Assembly: GCA_028023455.1 (NCBI GenBank)
Contig: JAQFVV010006472.1
Span: forward strand, 1,117,886 to 1,181,885
Source of the DNA: Epiperipatus broadwayi
Taxonomy: Eukaryota; Onychophora; Udeonychophora; Euonychophora; Peripatidae
Direction: 5' to 3'
Length of the DNA stretch: 64,000 nt
In this document: positions 43,135 to 53,240 of the stretch, piece by piece
Numbering within the stretch: position 1 is the stretch's first letter
How the letters are laid out: the number at the start of each line of letters is the position of its first letter
The notes under the pieces: generated by a model
What the model was told of the DNA's origin: nothing
The model's database searches: none
Seen by the model: only the letters and a program-made list of their open reading frames with translations
Translations under genes and position numbers: made by a program

Positions 43135-44014
43135 GAGCAATACTTTCGTTCTGCTAGAGTATTTAAACTTTTGATATTTCGTACTCATGTGCACTCTCCG
43201 ATAGATTTCTTTTTGTAGTCATTATGTGTGCTTTAAATTGGTCAGAGCGTGTACTCAGAATTTGTTTGTAAGTTTATTTTCTTTTCTTTATTTGCTGGGG
43301 CAGACGTAACTGTTTTTCTAATCATTTACTTGTCTCTTATTGGGACCATTAATTATTAATTTTAAAGTAATTTTCGCCAATCGTTTGGCTGGGATTCACC
43401 AGGTTTAATTGTTTCTTCGTTTCAATGATATTTTTCGATTGTTCTTGAGGTGGATCAATCACCGTTATTTTAAATGTAGTAATTGGTGCAGTTCATACCG
43501 ATATAAGGACATTCGAGATCTGACCATGCTTAGATCTCGGAAAGCTCATCGGCACTGGGTTCTTTGATCGATTTCAGGGGCATATGGTTTAAATATCTGA
43601 AAGTGAAAACCAATGTTTAGGTGAATCCTCTGCTGAATGAAATTTGCTTCCTCCCTTTTAAATTTGTTTATTAGAAGATCAGTCAGTCTGTCATAGCTTT
43701 GCCTTTAGTATGTCTGGTACACGCCTGAGTTAACCCCCATCTATTGTGTCATAAACTTATATTTAATAATTTATTTTCTCATAATAAAATTTATGAAATA
43801 TGTTTAAACTTAATTTGGCTGATGTTTGTCTTTGTGCTTTTGTCTCAATTGTCTAAACAATTTAAGATCTCTTGTTTCTCCCTGAGTCTAGTCGGTGCAA
43901 ACCATCATCATCATCTATTCTGATCACAGTAAACAAATTTTTCAGACACGTAGTGGTCTGGTGGCGCCCTCTGTTTCAGAATAGATTGAGTATCCAGTAT
44001 ATAGGATAGTAATT

Positions 44015-44032
44015 TTGGCGCCCAACATGGAG
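44015..44032 (+). promoter_or_regulatory. Primer-binding site, tRNA-Lys type
   Basis: TGGCGCCCAACATGGAGC differs at two of 18 positions from the complement of the 3' end of tRNA-Lys(1,2). That tRNA primes minus-strand synthesis in many Ty3-type and retroviral elements. Confidence 0.75.
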
Positions 44033-44459
44033 CTTCCAGTTTTCAAACTCATGTGAGATTTTGTTTGGACAATTGAGAAAGATTTCAGGTGTAAGAGGCA
44101 AGATCTAGTAGGTGGAGGTTCGGTTTTGATAATTATTGCATGTATTTTGGAGCAGTTTGGTAGAATGGGGTTCGTCTTCTTTTTAATGAAATGATTTAGA
44201 AACTTAAAAAGCATATTTTCAAAAAGTCTGTCGGAGTAATTTTATATGAAGAGTTAAATATAGTTCATCTTTGTTTTGAAATAATTTATAGAAAACAGTA
44301 AATAGCGTTTTATTTGCTATTAGATATTAGGTTTTTTTTAAGTTGTATTGCAAATTTAGTCTGTGAAATGGGATAGTTAACAAAGAGAGATGAGTCACAG
44401 ATGATGATGAAGATGTTGATGAGTTGGTATAGAATGAAGGAGGAATTGAGGCCAACACA

Positions 44460-45006
44460 ATGAAGGAAGAAATGATTAGGGAAATGAAAGAAATGAGACT
44501 AGAAATGATGGGAGAAGTAGAAGAAACTCAAGAAGTAGAAAAAGTTGAGGTCATAAAAGATATAGAAATTAGGTAGCACGGATAGTGTTAGGACAGAAAA
44601 GGTGGAAATAAAGTTAGAAATAAGCACAGATGGGTTACAAGTAGAAAGTGTGGCGGAAAATTTACTAAATGTAAATAAAGCAATAGAAGAAAGTTATAAG
44701 GTAAAAACAGAAAAGCAGGTAGAAGAGTCTCTGAGGGAAACTAGAAATAAATTGGTTTCAATAACTGTTTGTTTTGAAAAGAAGAAAGGAGGTAAAAGAA
44801 AGATTAAGAAATATGATTTTAAAGCGGAAATAGAATCCATCTATAGAACAATCTTATTTAAAACGTTCAAAAAATGGGTAGAAGATAAAAATTTTCTTTT
44901 TGCTAGTGTTGATATGCTCAAAAATAAAGTAGGAAAGGAGGAAGAATTGGGAAGTTTTGTTAAGAAAAAGATCCAGGTATATATGCTAGAAAAGAGAACA
45001 GAATGA
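44460..45006 (+). pseudogene. Internal Lys/Glu-rich frames of the LTR element
   Basis: An ATG frame at 44,460-44,576 encodes a Met/Glu-rich helical segment. In another frame, 44,602-45,006 is open for 134 codons, rich in Lys and Glu, with a predicted coiled-coil or helical character and no zinc knuckle or catalytic motif. Together they may be the remains of one protein, possibly Gag-like, split by a frameshift; the second frame begins with GTG, so it lacks its own ATG at that point. Function unknown. No pol domain follows; the DNA from 45,010 to 45,359 holds homopolymer runs and no recognised feature. Confidence 0.4.
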
Positions 45007-45359
45007 GAAAGAGACAAGAGAAATTTGTATAAGCTAAGAAAATATAAGAGTGGGAAAGGAACTTATTTTAGTAAGTTAGTAAAAGGAGTAAAAGAACCGC
45101 CGGACAAAAGTTAAGGGTTCAGCATTTAGCAATCGGATGGATTGTTTTTAATAAAAATAAAAAAAAATTTTTTTTTGTTAATGAATTACGAGAATGGAGA
45201 AAGATTTTGATTCAAATGAAATATTGTTTTGTTTTTCATGAGTGTAAGGCAACCATTCGGCTGAATTTCTAAGAATATTTTTAAAGTGTTTATAGTTTTA
45301 AAAAAAAAAAAAAAGTTACAGGAATGCTTTTTTTTTTTTTGATCACGTTTTGAGGCAGT

Positions 45360-47462
45360 TGAACCTGATTGAAATCCGGTTCAATGGTGTTGTTATTAAA
45401 CAAAAAAAAAAAAGAAATTTATTAAGCTTTTAATTTTAATTAAACGTAGAGTTTAAATTTGCAATATTATTTAAAAAGAATGCGTGTATCCAAGTATACA
45501 CGCGTTTATATGTAAAACGGATTTTTTAAAAATATTTATCGATTTATTTTAAAATAGTTTTCATATACCGCCTGTTTTTAAATCCATTTGATTTAAAAAC
45601 AAGCTGGCTAGCTAATTGCATTCCTGTTGCTTTTATTTTAATTATTGTAAACAATTTTGATAGTGGAGATTTGATTTTTATGTTGTTGTTTTCATTTCAA
45701 TAAACCCTGGGTAGAATTCTTAGATAGATTGAGCGGGAGATTAATATTTGCCCTGCCTAAGGCGTAGAAATTGGACAACAAGTAAAGTGTTTCGCGGGAA
45801 ATGGAGTAACGTATAAATAGCCCTGAAAATTTGGAGTGTCAGTTAATTCAGTTTTGAGAGATAGACAAGTGGTTTTCTCACGTGAAAATTATATCAGCAC
45901 GGACATTTAAATTTCTAAGAAAAAGGACATCAGCTGTTATTAAATACTTTCGCTTGCAAAAATGAAAAATTCTATACTTGTTATCACCACTCGAATGGCT
46001 TGCTAACTCCACAAAAGACGGATCCCTGACTTCCAAGTTTGCTCCAGTAATGCCTTGAACACCTAAAAGAAGCCGGAACCTCTCTACATCTACCTTGCTG
46101 CCTAAAGAACCTGAAAATGAACTTAAGTAAAAGTGTGCACTCTACGTGAACATTGCTTTTACCGAAAGGTAATTATTTTCTTTTTATTCTTCCCAGGGTA
46201 AATTAATTCTCATTAAATCTCTGCTCAATCTAATCATAAATATGTATTCTTAAATCAATATAGCCTCATATTTAATATTTGCTCTAATTTCCAATATTTT
46301 GTAGTGTGTCTTGGAATCTTAGTTTTAAGATTACAATTTGCTTTCAGTTTTGTTTATTGGAGAGTGACGAATGAGTTTTATATTTTATGCCTCGCTTTTG
46401 TAAATGCTTTAGCAGTCTTGTATATATATTTTTTATGCTTACCTGTAATTATTTAGTATTCAATAATTAATTTTATACTCTATGTTTTCCCTCTTGCTAA
46501 ACCTCCAAAACTCTTTTGGCTGATGACTTTATTGTCTGATTTTCGCAGGTGGAGATGTCGTTTCCAATATCTCTAAAGGCGGAAATTAGAATTGTGTTTT
46601 TCTTTGTAATTTTATAAGACATCAGCAGGAAGATAAAATTTATCCTTTCTTAAATTACAGGTGAGCAATACTTTCGTTCTGCTAGAGTATTTAAACTTTT
46701 GATATTTCGTACTCATGTGCACTCTCCGATAGATTTCTTTTTGTAGTCATTATGTGTGCTTTAAATTGGTTAGAGCGTGTACTTGAATTTGTTTGTAAGT
46801 TTATTTTCTTTTCTTTATTTGCTGGGGCAGACGTAACTGTTTTTCTAATCATTTACTTGTTTCTTATTGGGACCATTAATTATTAATTTTAAAGTAATTT
46901 TCGCCAATCGTTTGGCTGGGATTCACCAGGTTTAATTGTTTCTTCGTTTCAATGATATTTTTCGATTGTTCTTGAGGTGGATCAATCACCGTTATTTTAA
47001 ATGTAGTAATTGGTGCAGTTCATACCGATATAAGGACATTCGAGATCTGACCATGCTTAGATCTCGGAAAGCTCATCGGCACTGGGTTCTTTGATCAATT
47101 TCAGGGGCATATGGTTTAAATATCTGAGAGTGAAAACCAATGTTTAGGTGAATCCTCTGCTGAATGAAATTTGCTTCCTCCCTTTTAAATTTGTTTATTA
47201 GAAGATCAGTCAGTCTGTCATAGCTTTGCCTTTAGTATGTCTGGTACATGCCTGAGTTCACCCCCATATATTGTGTCATAAACTTATATTTAATAATTTA
47301 TTTTCTCATAATAAAATTTATGAAATATGTTTAAACTTAATTTGGCTGATGTTTGCCTTTGTACTTTTGTCTCAATTGTCTAAACAATTTAAGATCTCTT
47401 GTTTCTCCCTGAGTCTAGTCGGCACAAACCATCATCATCATCTATTCTGATCACAGTAAACA
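45360..47462 (+). repeat. 3' LTR (2.1 kb)
   Basis: Near-identical partner of the 5' LTR. It is preceded by GAGGCAGT, a weak candidate polypurine tract. Its right end runs directly into the tail of a minus-strand LINE with only a few bases between. Confidence 0.9.
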
Positions 47463-47468
47463 AATTTT

Positions 47469-48860
47469 CCATGTGATGTGATGTGATGTGATGTATTATG
47501 GCTTCTCCTTAAACGAAGTCAAGAATATCTCAGCAATTAAGCCCAGATAAACCTGTTAGCCACTTTCTTTTACATTCCCCACTCTAAATTTACCCATAAT
47601 CTGCTCTATCCCATTTCCACAACATAATTTTTGTCAACTCTATAACCTTTATATCTAAATCCCCCTTATCTTTTCCCAAACCTAACATAAAAACCAATAA
47701 TTCACTTTCTGTATAATCACTCTTTTCATATTTATTTTTCCACAACTTCATTATATGTACCCTTTCTGTTTTCAAACATTTACATTCAATTAACAAATGC
47801 CTAATATTTTCAATTCCTTCCTTACATAATTTACAAAATAAATCACCCATATTTTTCCATTTACATGTATATTCTTTTGTAGCTAAAGATCCCGTTCGAG
47901 CCTTAAACAATAAACTACTTTCCTTACTATTATCATATATTAACTCACACCTAATATTCTGTTTATTTCTATATATATTTAAACTCTTTTTACTCTCCAT
48001 ACTATTTCTCCATCTCTCTAACTCCCTAGTCTTTATTAATAAATTTATTCTTTTATCCCATTCCTTACTACTATAACACTCAATAATCCTCTTAACACAA
48101 TCATCCCATCTTTTGTACAAATATACTGATATAAATTCTTTATCCAAATCTTTTGCATAGCACATTACCTTTCTCACCCATCTTGTTACCTGCCCTTTAC
48201 TCATAACCCAATTAAATACTATTTTAGCTATTCTTTTATTATCCATAAACTGCAATCTACCAAACATTTTCATTTTACTTTTTGCATCTCTCATATGAAA
48301 ACTTGACCATCCCATTTCTCCTTGAATTGCCTCCCTTGCTGTCCATACTTCTGCATCCAATGCATGTCTTCCTACTTCCCTTTGAGCTTTTTCTAAATAA
48401 TCTAATATCTTTTTACTAACATATAATGCATCATTACCATATGTTAACCCTGCTACTGCAACTCCTTTCCATATAATTCTAGCTACATCATATTTATTAT
48501 ATGAAAATACTGTTAATTTCTTTATCAATCCCTTTCTTTTCTTTGCTTCATTTATCAATTTTTTCTCCCATTCATCCAAATAATTTTTCTGATTACTTAA
48601 AATAATTCCCAAATAACTATATCTATTCACCACACTTAACTTAATATATCCCAATAAAAATTCTACATCTTCTCTTTCCTCAGTATTAACCATCATTATA
48701 TTTGATTTTTCTTCACTAAATTTAATCCCCATCTCTTTACCCACCCTTGCACATGTCCTCAACATAACTTCCATATCTTCTCTTTTTTCTGCACACAAAA
48801 ATATATCATCTGCAAAAAAAAGACCTGACAAAATATATAAAACCAAACGAATGTGTGTTA
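47469..48860 (-). mobile_element. 5'-truncated LINE with ATGTG-repeat tail
   Basis: The minus-strand element ends at a tail of tandem pentamers (ATGTG on the plus strand, four units, 47,470-47,494). A short 3' UTR and a long open frame reaching the RT active site lie upstream of the tail. The 5' part, including the endonuclease and most RT motifs, is missing at about 48,860. Confidence 0.85.
47590..48846 (-). CDS. LINE reverse transcriptase C-terminal part, open for 418 codons
   Basis: Begins just before the RT active-site box LFFADDIFLCAEKREDME (F-A-D-D), then GIKFSEEKSNIMM, the next RT motif, followed by a long helical thumb and C-terminal domain. Near the end, CKLCKEGIENIRHLLIEC is a Cys-Cys-His-Cys zinc-binding motif of the kind found at the C-terminus of I/Jockey/Nimb-like and related LINE proteins. 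The protein would copy element RNA at a nicked target. The first Met is arbitrary because the element is truncated inside the ORF. The absence of stops over 1.25 kb suggests recent activity of the family. Exact clade not decided. A related fragment lies at 63,795-63,950. Confidence 0.8.
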   Translation of the reverse strand: MVLYILSGLFFADDIFLCAEKREDMEVMLRTCARVGKEMGIKFSEEKSNIMMVNTEEREDVEFLLGYIKLSVVNRYSYLGIILSNQKNYLDEWEKKLINEAKKRKGLIKKLTVFSYNKYDVARIIWKGVAVAGLTYGNDALYVSKKILDYLEKAQREVGRHALDAEVWTAREAIQGEMGWSSFHMRDAKSKMKMFGRLQFMDNKRIAKIVFNWVMSKGQVTRWVRKVMCYAKDLDKEFISVYLYKRWDDCVKRIIECYSSKEWDKRINLLIKTRELERWRNSMESKKSLNIYRNKQNIRCELIYDNSKESSLLFKARTGSLATKEYTCKWKNMGDLFCKLCKEGIENIRHLLIECKCLKTERVHIMKLWKNKYEKSDYTESELLVFMLGLGKDKGDLDIKVIELTKIMLWKWDRADYG

Positions 48861-49222
48861 AAGATACTAATGTAAAATTTAAATGTTAGAATAAACCATA
48901 CACACATTAATTACAAATTATAACTCAGAAAACAAAATATGATATAAGACCAATATCTAACGATAAATATCAACAAATAATTATTTCTTCGAATGTTTTC
49001 GAAGGCTTACTCTTCATTATCAAGGACTACAAAATTTCTTATAATCTCCAACAATATACTGATATGCAAATATACAAAATGAATCAGGTGAATATGCAAA
49101 TAATGTTCAAAGCACCTCAGCACACCATTTCTTTGATAAAGCATAAAAAACTCCCTTTTATTTAATGCATGTTCATCCGAAATGATAAAAAACGCTTCTT
49201 TAATTTTCCTTCTCACATCACT

Positions 49223-49546
49223 TCATTCCCTACATAATACTTTAGGCTCATCTGGTCTGCACACATGCCCCACAGTAATTGCATATTGTACAAAAATTGA
49301 TGGGTGGGATGGATCAGCTAAAGCTCTATTATATGAATATAAATGTTGGGATAATCTAACATGAACGGATGCTTTCGTTTCTCCATAATATGCGGCCTGA
49401 CAGTTGTTTTCTCTACATGCAATTTTGTAGACTGCCTGCTGTGCTTGAATTGAAGGAACGAAATCTTTAGTGTTATTTAAACACCTATTCAAATTAGGGG
49501 GCAACCTAAAACATACACAAAACTCTGAATGAAAGATCGTATGCAT
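49223..49546 (-). pseudogene. Penelope-type GIY-YIG endonuclease fragment
   Basis: A 107-codon frame reads AVYKIACRENNCQAAYYGET and then RLSQHL. The paired V-Y-K-I and Y-Y-G blocks correspond to GIY and YIG, followed by the conserved Arg and His, and later FVQYAITVGH, equivalent to the AEHALETGH block of Penelope proteins. It stops at VLCRE, but RRKIKEAFFIISDEHALNKR follows in another frame (49,007-49,216), so a frameshift has split the C-terminus. No RT is present. Confidence 0.8.
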
Positions 49547-49552
49547 TTGATT

Positions 49553-49890
49553 GTCCCAACATGTATATTCATATAATAGAGCTTTAGCTTATCCATCCCA
49601 CCTGTCAATTTTTGTACAACATGCAATTACTGTGGGTCATGTGTGCAGACCAGATGAGCCTAAAGTATTATGTAGGGAATAAAGTGATCTGAGAAGGAAA
49701 ATTAAAGAAGTGTTTTTTATCATTTCGGATGAGCATGCATTAAATAAGAGGGAGTCTTTTTACACTTTATCAAAGAAATGGCATGCTGAGGCACTTTGAA
49801 TCTTATTTGCATATTCACCTGATTCATTTTGTATATTTGCATATCAGTATATTGTTGGAGATTATAAGAAATTTTGTAGTCCTTGATAAT
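49553..49890 (+). pseudogene. GIY-YIG endonuclease fragment, mirror copy
   Basis: Inverted copy of the previous fragment, starting later: SIFVQ-type sequence, then GHVCRPDEPKVLCRE, then the shifted LRRKIKEVFFIISDEHALN stretch. It has its own substitutions and indels (for example ESFYTLSKKWHAEAL in place of the partner's reading). Confidence 0.75.
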
Positions 49891-49925
49891 GAAGGGTAAG
49901 CCTTCGAAAACTTTCGGAGAAATAA
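49860..49925 (+). repeat. Conserved hairpin in Penelope 3' UTRs
   Basis: TTGATAATGAAG, a short loop, then CCTTCGAAAAC: GAAG pairs with CTTC just before GAAA. The same layout is present on the minus strand in the left arm (about 48,990-49,035) and in PLE3 (TGATTATGAGG...CCTCaAAAAC near 63,625). It resembles the end of a hammerhead core with an inserted base pair's worth of sequence (UGAU-AA-UGA), but the full core is not met. Confidence 0.4.
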
Positions 49926-50040
49926 TTATTTGTTGATATTTATCGTTAGATATTGGTCTTATATCATATTTTGTTTTCTGAGTTATAATTTGTAATTAAT
50001 GTGTGTATGGTTTATTCTAACAGATTTAAATTTTATATTA

Positions 50041-51030
50041 TTTAATATTTATATGCAATTCAAATTTATTAATTACTATTATTATATGCAATTTCTTATT
50101 ATTTTATTTATATTGATATTGGTATTTATTGTATGCTGTCTTGCTACACTGGCAGTGATGTAACATATATTTTTGGTTATTTAATTAATTCTACACTACT
50201 TATAAATAAGATTGCATTAAGATAGATATATAGATCTTTTAGAAATAGAATGAACAGGATGGGGGTAAGATCGTTATCCCCTTAAAATAAAAACAATCAG
50301 ACTCAAATGAATGTAAACGTAGTTCAATCATCATTTTACACATATATGTTTTATAACTTTTAAGTACTATCATAATTTATGAAGAACCAATTTAGGAGAA
50401 ATATGTTGTTGAAAATACAACAATATTGACAAGTAATTAATAATAACTGTAAAAAAGTTTGTCAATCAGATAAAATATTGATCTTCCAATAGGGTGTGAT
50501 ACAAAAATTAAATACACTTGGTGAAATAATATCAGCTATGTATATATTTTAAACAACTATTAGCATCTTTATAAGAACACAAATATATTGTAAACAATTT
50601 TATTCTGTTTGCAGACTTACTTCTGAGAATTTGTTACTATCCTAACAACATCATCTATTAAGAACAGTTCAAAAGAATATTCTTTCATACATAAAGCATT
50701 CAACTTTGAGACCTTTTTAACAATTCCTCAGCCAGGCACAATCACTTTTGGCCCATAAATCGTAATTAAAGTTTAGGCTGATCTTAATTCTATAACTAAA
50801 TAAAATTATAAATAGGCCTTTACTTGAAGATTTGTGTTGATGGTATATTAGATGTGATAATATGTTGACTATTTCCATCATCCATCATTAAGTGTTGAAT
50901 GTATTAAAAAATTTAAACATTATTTAAACTTTTTCAAATATAAGCAACTTGTTAATAATGACATATAAATGGACAACACAGGTTAGTAATAATACATTTC
51001 AAATAGTATTATTTTCCACTCTTCTTTACA
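50041..51030. other. AT-rich region, no gene seen
   Basis: No recognised motif. Confidence 0.45.
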
Positions 51031-51039
51031 TATTTCTGG

Positions 51040-51215
51040 CCTGACAATATCAGCATAGGAGTCAAACTTACATCTTTAAATTCTCCATTCTTCTTCGGGT
51101 ATTGTTGGGCTGACAATATTAGCTTGGAGTCAAACTTACACTTTTAGATTATTGAATATCGAAAATTAAAACACAGCTCTAACCAACTGAACTATTCTGT
51201 CAAAGGCAACAGATA
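51040..51215 (-). mobile_element. SINE family C (tRNA-like), minus copy
   Basis: The minus strand has an A box in TAGTTCAGTTGGTTAGAG and B-box-like TTTGACTCC, followed by an AATATTGTCAG tail that occurs twice in tandem (51,045-51,090 and 51,108-51,140). Confidence 0.65.
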
Positions 51216-51354
51216 GTATAAATTTCATATATTTATATACAAATGTGGCAGCAGTACACAATGTATGAAAGACTTTAATTAAACTTGCAGAAAAAAGTAT
51301 TAAAAAAAATTGAAAAACTCGGGAGAATTTAAACTATCCCACATATATAAATAT

Positions 51355-51461
51355 ATGACATTTCTATTATCTGTTACCTTTGACAGAATAGCTCAGTTGA
51401 TTAGAGAATTGTCTTAAAATTTGATACTCAAGAATCTAAAGGTATAACTTTGATTCCTATA
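51355..51461 (+). mobile_element. SINE family C (tRNA-like), plus copy
   Basis: ACCTTTGACAGAATAGCTCA and TTGATTAGAG form the A-box region, then TTTGATTCC is the B box. The DNA 5' of it mirrors the DNA 5' of the minus copy (CATATATTTATATAC and a variant), so the two copies form another head-to-head palindrome with an unpaired centre near 51,240-51,340. Confidence 0.65.
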
Positions 51462-51553
51462 CAGGCAAAAATTCTCCATATAGTAGTGCCACTTTGTGCT
51501 AACCAGAGTATTCAATGGATGCCAGAAGGCTTATGCACCTAGATCTTAGGATT
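51462..51553 (-). mobile_element. R2 fragment
   Basis: Reads as the reverse complement of the right arm of the R2 element (GCAAAAATTCTCCATATAG, then GCCAGAAGGCTTATGC), directly joined to the SINE C plus copy. Confidence 0.7.
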
Positions 51554-51770
51554 TAATGCAACCCTCCAGTAGCCATCTTTTATCTCTACTTCACTACAAA
51601 ACTATGAAAATGAAATTGAAAACAGAATAATATTTTCAATCTAAGCTCAATAGCTTATATAGTCATATGGGTCTGAACTCAATTCAGCACTCATACCTTT
51701 TGGTGACTTTGGCTCTTTAACAACCATAGCCACCATTATCCTATTAGGCAGGATTGGTGTTAAACCACTA

Positions 51771-52082
51771 AACATCACATGAACACCATCTCATGCTAAC
51801 ACATAACTGTTAGTAAACAGGCAAAAATTCTCCATATAGTAGTGCCACCTTGTGCTAACCAGAGTAATCAATGGATCCAGAAGATTCCTCACTGATGAAG
51901 GCCACAAGCCAGAAACTAGTCTGGAGATATTGGATGAGTAGGCACTAGATAGGGATTTTATGCATAAGCCTTCTGGCAACCATTGATTACTCTGGTTAGC
52001 ACAAGGTGGCACTACTATTGGAGAATTTTTGCCTGTTTACTAACAGTTATGTGCTAGCATGAGATGGTGATCATGTGATGTT
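51771..52082 (+). mobile_element. R2: palindromic element with central hammerhead
   Basis: Arms 51,771-51,874 and 51,980-52,082 are inverted copies with few differences; the 105-bp centre carries a hammerhead-like core. No coding sequence. Related copies: 30,473, 51,462, 59,889 and 61,661. The right flank (TTCGATTCCTATG, then AATATTGTCA) looks like the end of a SINE C, so it may sit inside one. Confidence 0.75.
51885..51928 (+). ncRNA. Hammerhead-like ribozyme motif, R2
   Basis: CTGATGA at 51,892-51,898, stem II GGC/GCC around CACAA, GAAA at 51,912-51,915, then a minimal stem III (AC/GU) and GTC triplet, with cleavage expected after C51,921. Stem I (CCTCA with TGGAG) holds three or four pairs with a mismatch, and the first stem II pair is A-A, where active enzymes usually have G-C. 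Probably a weakened copy. The equivalent site at about 60,020-60,055 is more decayed. Confidence 0.5.
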
Positions 52083-52185
52083 CGATTCCTATGTTAATAT
52101 TGTCACTATCAGGTCATTTATCTAAAGAGTAGAGAATAATATTACTCAAAACATTGTGTGATTACTAACCTGTGTTGTTTATTTT

Positions 52186-52275
52186 TAAGATATAGAGAGT
52201 TTAAGCTCAGACTTTCACACAACCCTCAACTATCCACACTATCTCATATTGCTGATATACTTGATCAAACATCCT
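52186..52275 (-). mobile_element. R1 family fragment
   Basis: CTCAGACTTTCA, then CTATCCACACTATCTCATA matches the outer part of the R1 monomer with divergence; the hammerhead is missing. Confidence 0.6.
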
Positions 52276-52377
52276 ATATATTACATATTGAAGTGCAGGT
52301 ATGAAAAATCCTGTACTATAGAAAAAAGTGCATATGTTGTTTATTTGTGTGTTTTTACTAACAAGTTGTTTGTATTT

Positions 52378-52456
52378 CGACTGCCTTGCACTTGCAGGCA
52401 GTTGCCCGGATTGCAGGTTCGCGTCCCGGCCGATGCTATGACACTTAAAAAAAAGG
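52378..52456 (+). mobile_element. SINE family A, copy 3 (5'-truncated)
   Basis: Keeps the B box in GCAGGTTCGCGTCCCGGCCG and the ATGCTATGACA end. An 11-bp duplication TGTTTGTATTT lies at 52,367-52,377 and 52,457-52,467. Confidence 0.85.
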
Positions 52457-52619
52457 TGTTTGTATTTGAAAAAGTGTAAATAAAAGTTTAAAATGTTTTA
52501 TACATTCAACATTTAATGATAAATGATGGAAATAGTCCAATATATTATCACATATAAATAAGTCTGATTTAACACTTTATCTCCAACATCAAATGATTTG
52601 AATTTCCTTGCAAAATTTG

Positions 52620-52728
52620 CTTTGTTAGCCGAGAGGTATCGCAGCAGCCATGCAAGCAAGTAGTTGGTTGCAGACGGTTGTGGGTTCGCGTCCCGGCCGA
52701 TGCTATGACATATGGAAAAAAAAAAAAA
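52620..52728 (+). mobile_element. SINE family A, copy 4
   Basis: Best-preserved member: A box TTAGCCGAGAGG, CATGCAAGCAAGTAGTTGG variable region, B box GGTTCGCGTCC, GATGCTATGACATATGG, A tail. A target duplication is not clear. Confidence 0.85.
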
Positions 52729-53232
52729 TAAACAATTAAATATATATGTAATCATTATATTATTTTTTATTTTCCTTTTCATTGTTGTTTATAATAAATT
52801 AGCAACATTAAAAAGAGCCTTACTGGATATATAAGTGAGGGAAATTTCAAATCATTTTAAACATATATTATAAGAATATCTTAAAATACTAGTACAATTA
52901 TTAGCATATGTTTGCAATTCTAGCGGTATCATGAGACAACTTTTACTCTTACTTTACATAAATTATATTAGTGTATCAGATATATAGATATAATGACTTT
53001 TTTTTCTTTTTTTTTAATACAACTATCTCAATGTGCTTATTTGTGGTCTTGTATTTTATAATTTGGAATAAACGGAAAATTCCATGAAAAACTTAAATGT
53101 AATGCTACCTGCTATAACTATGTAAAACAATACAAATTTATGTATTGTAATATAATATAAATTACCAGTGATATTTAAAATATATCCCATATCCTCTTTT
53201 AATCACACATAATAAAATCTTTTACATTATTA
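52729..53232. other. AT-rich region, no gene seen
   Basis: No recognised motif. Confidence 0.45.
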
Positions 53233-53240
53233 ATCTACAC

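Larger units (their letters stand above)
41834..43935 (+). repeat. 5' LTR (2.1 kb)
   Basis: Matches 45,360-47,462 almost throughout. It contains a TATA promoter at 42,283, splice-like signals downstream, and a perfect short hairpin (CGAGATCT mirrored as AGATCTCG) at about 43,513-43,538 that is kept in the other LTR. U3 is about 480 bp and the transcribed part is unusually long at about 1.6 kb. Confidence 0.9.
41834..47462 (+). mobile_element. Non-autonomous LTR retrotransposon with 2.1-kb LTRs
   Basis: Two direct repeats (41,834-43,935 and 45,360-47,462) start TGAACCTG and end AAACA. By eye they differ at about 30-35 positions, mostly transitions, so the copy is young. The 1.4-kb centre has a tRNA-Lys-type primer site near its 5' end and one or two short open frames, but no protease, reverse transcriptase or integrase. 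It is therefore a large-LTR non-autonomous element dependent on a helper in trans. The primer site lies about 80 bp beyond the apparent LTR end, farther than normal, so the 5' LTR boundary may really be nearer 44,014 and the 3' LTR clipped. No target duplication is visible. Confidence 0.85.
48868..50040. mobile_element. Palindromic pair of Penelope-like elements (PLE2)
   Basis: Arms 48,868-49,352 and 49,553-50,040 are inverted copies. The 200-bp centre is a further 5' extension of the minus-sense copy only. Each arm carries the end of a GIY-YIG endonuclease frame and a 3' UTR. The protein differs strongly from PLE1, so it is a second lineage. No target duplication was found. Confidence 0.85.
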
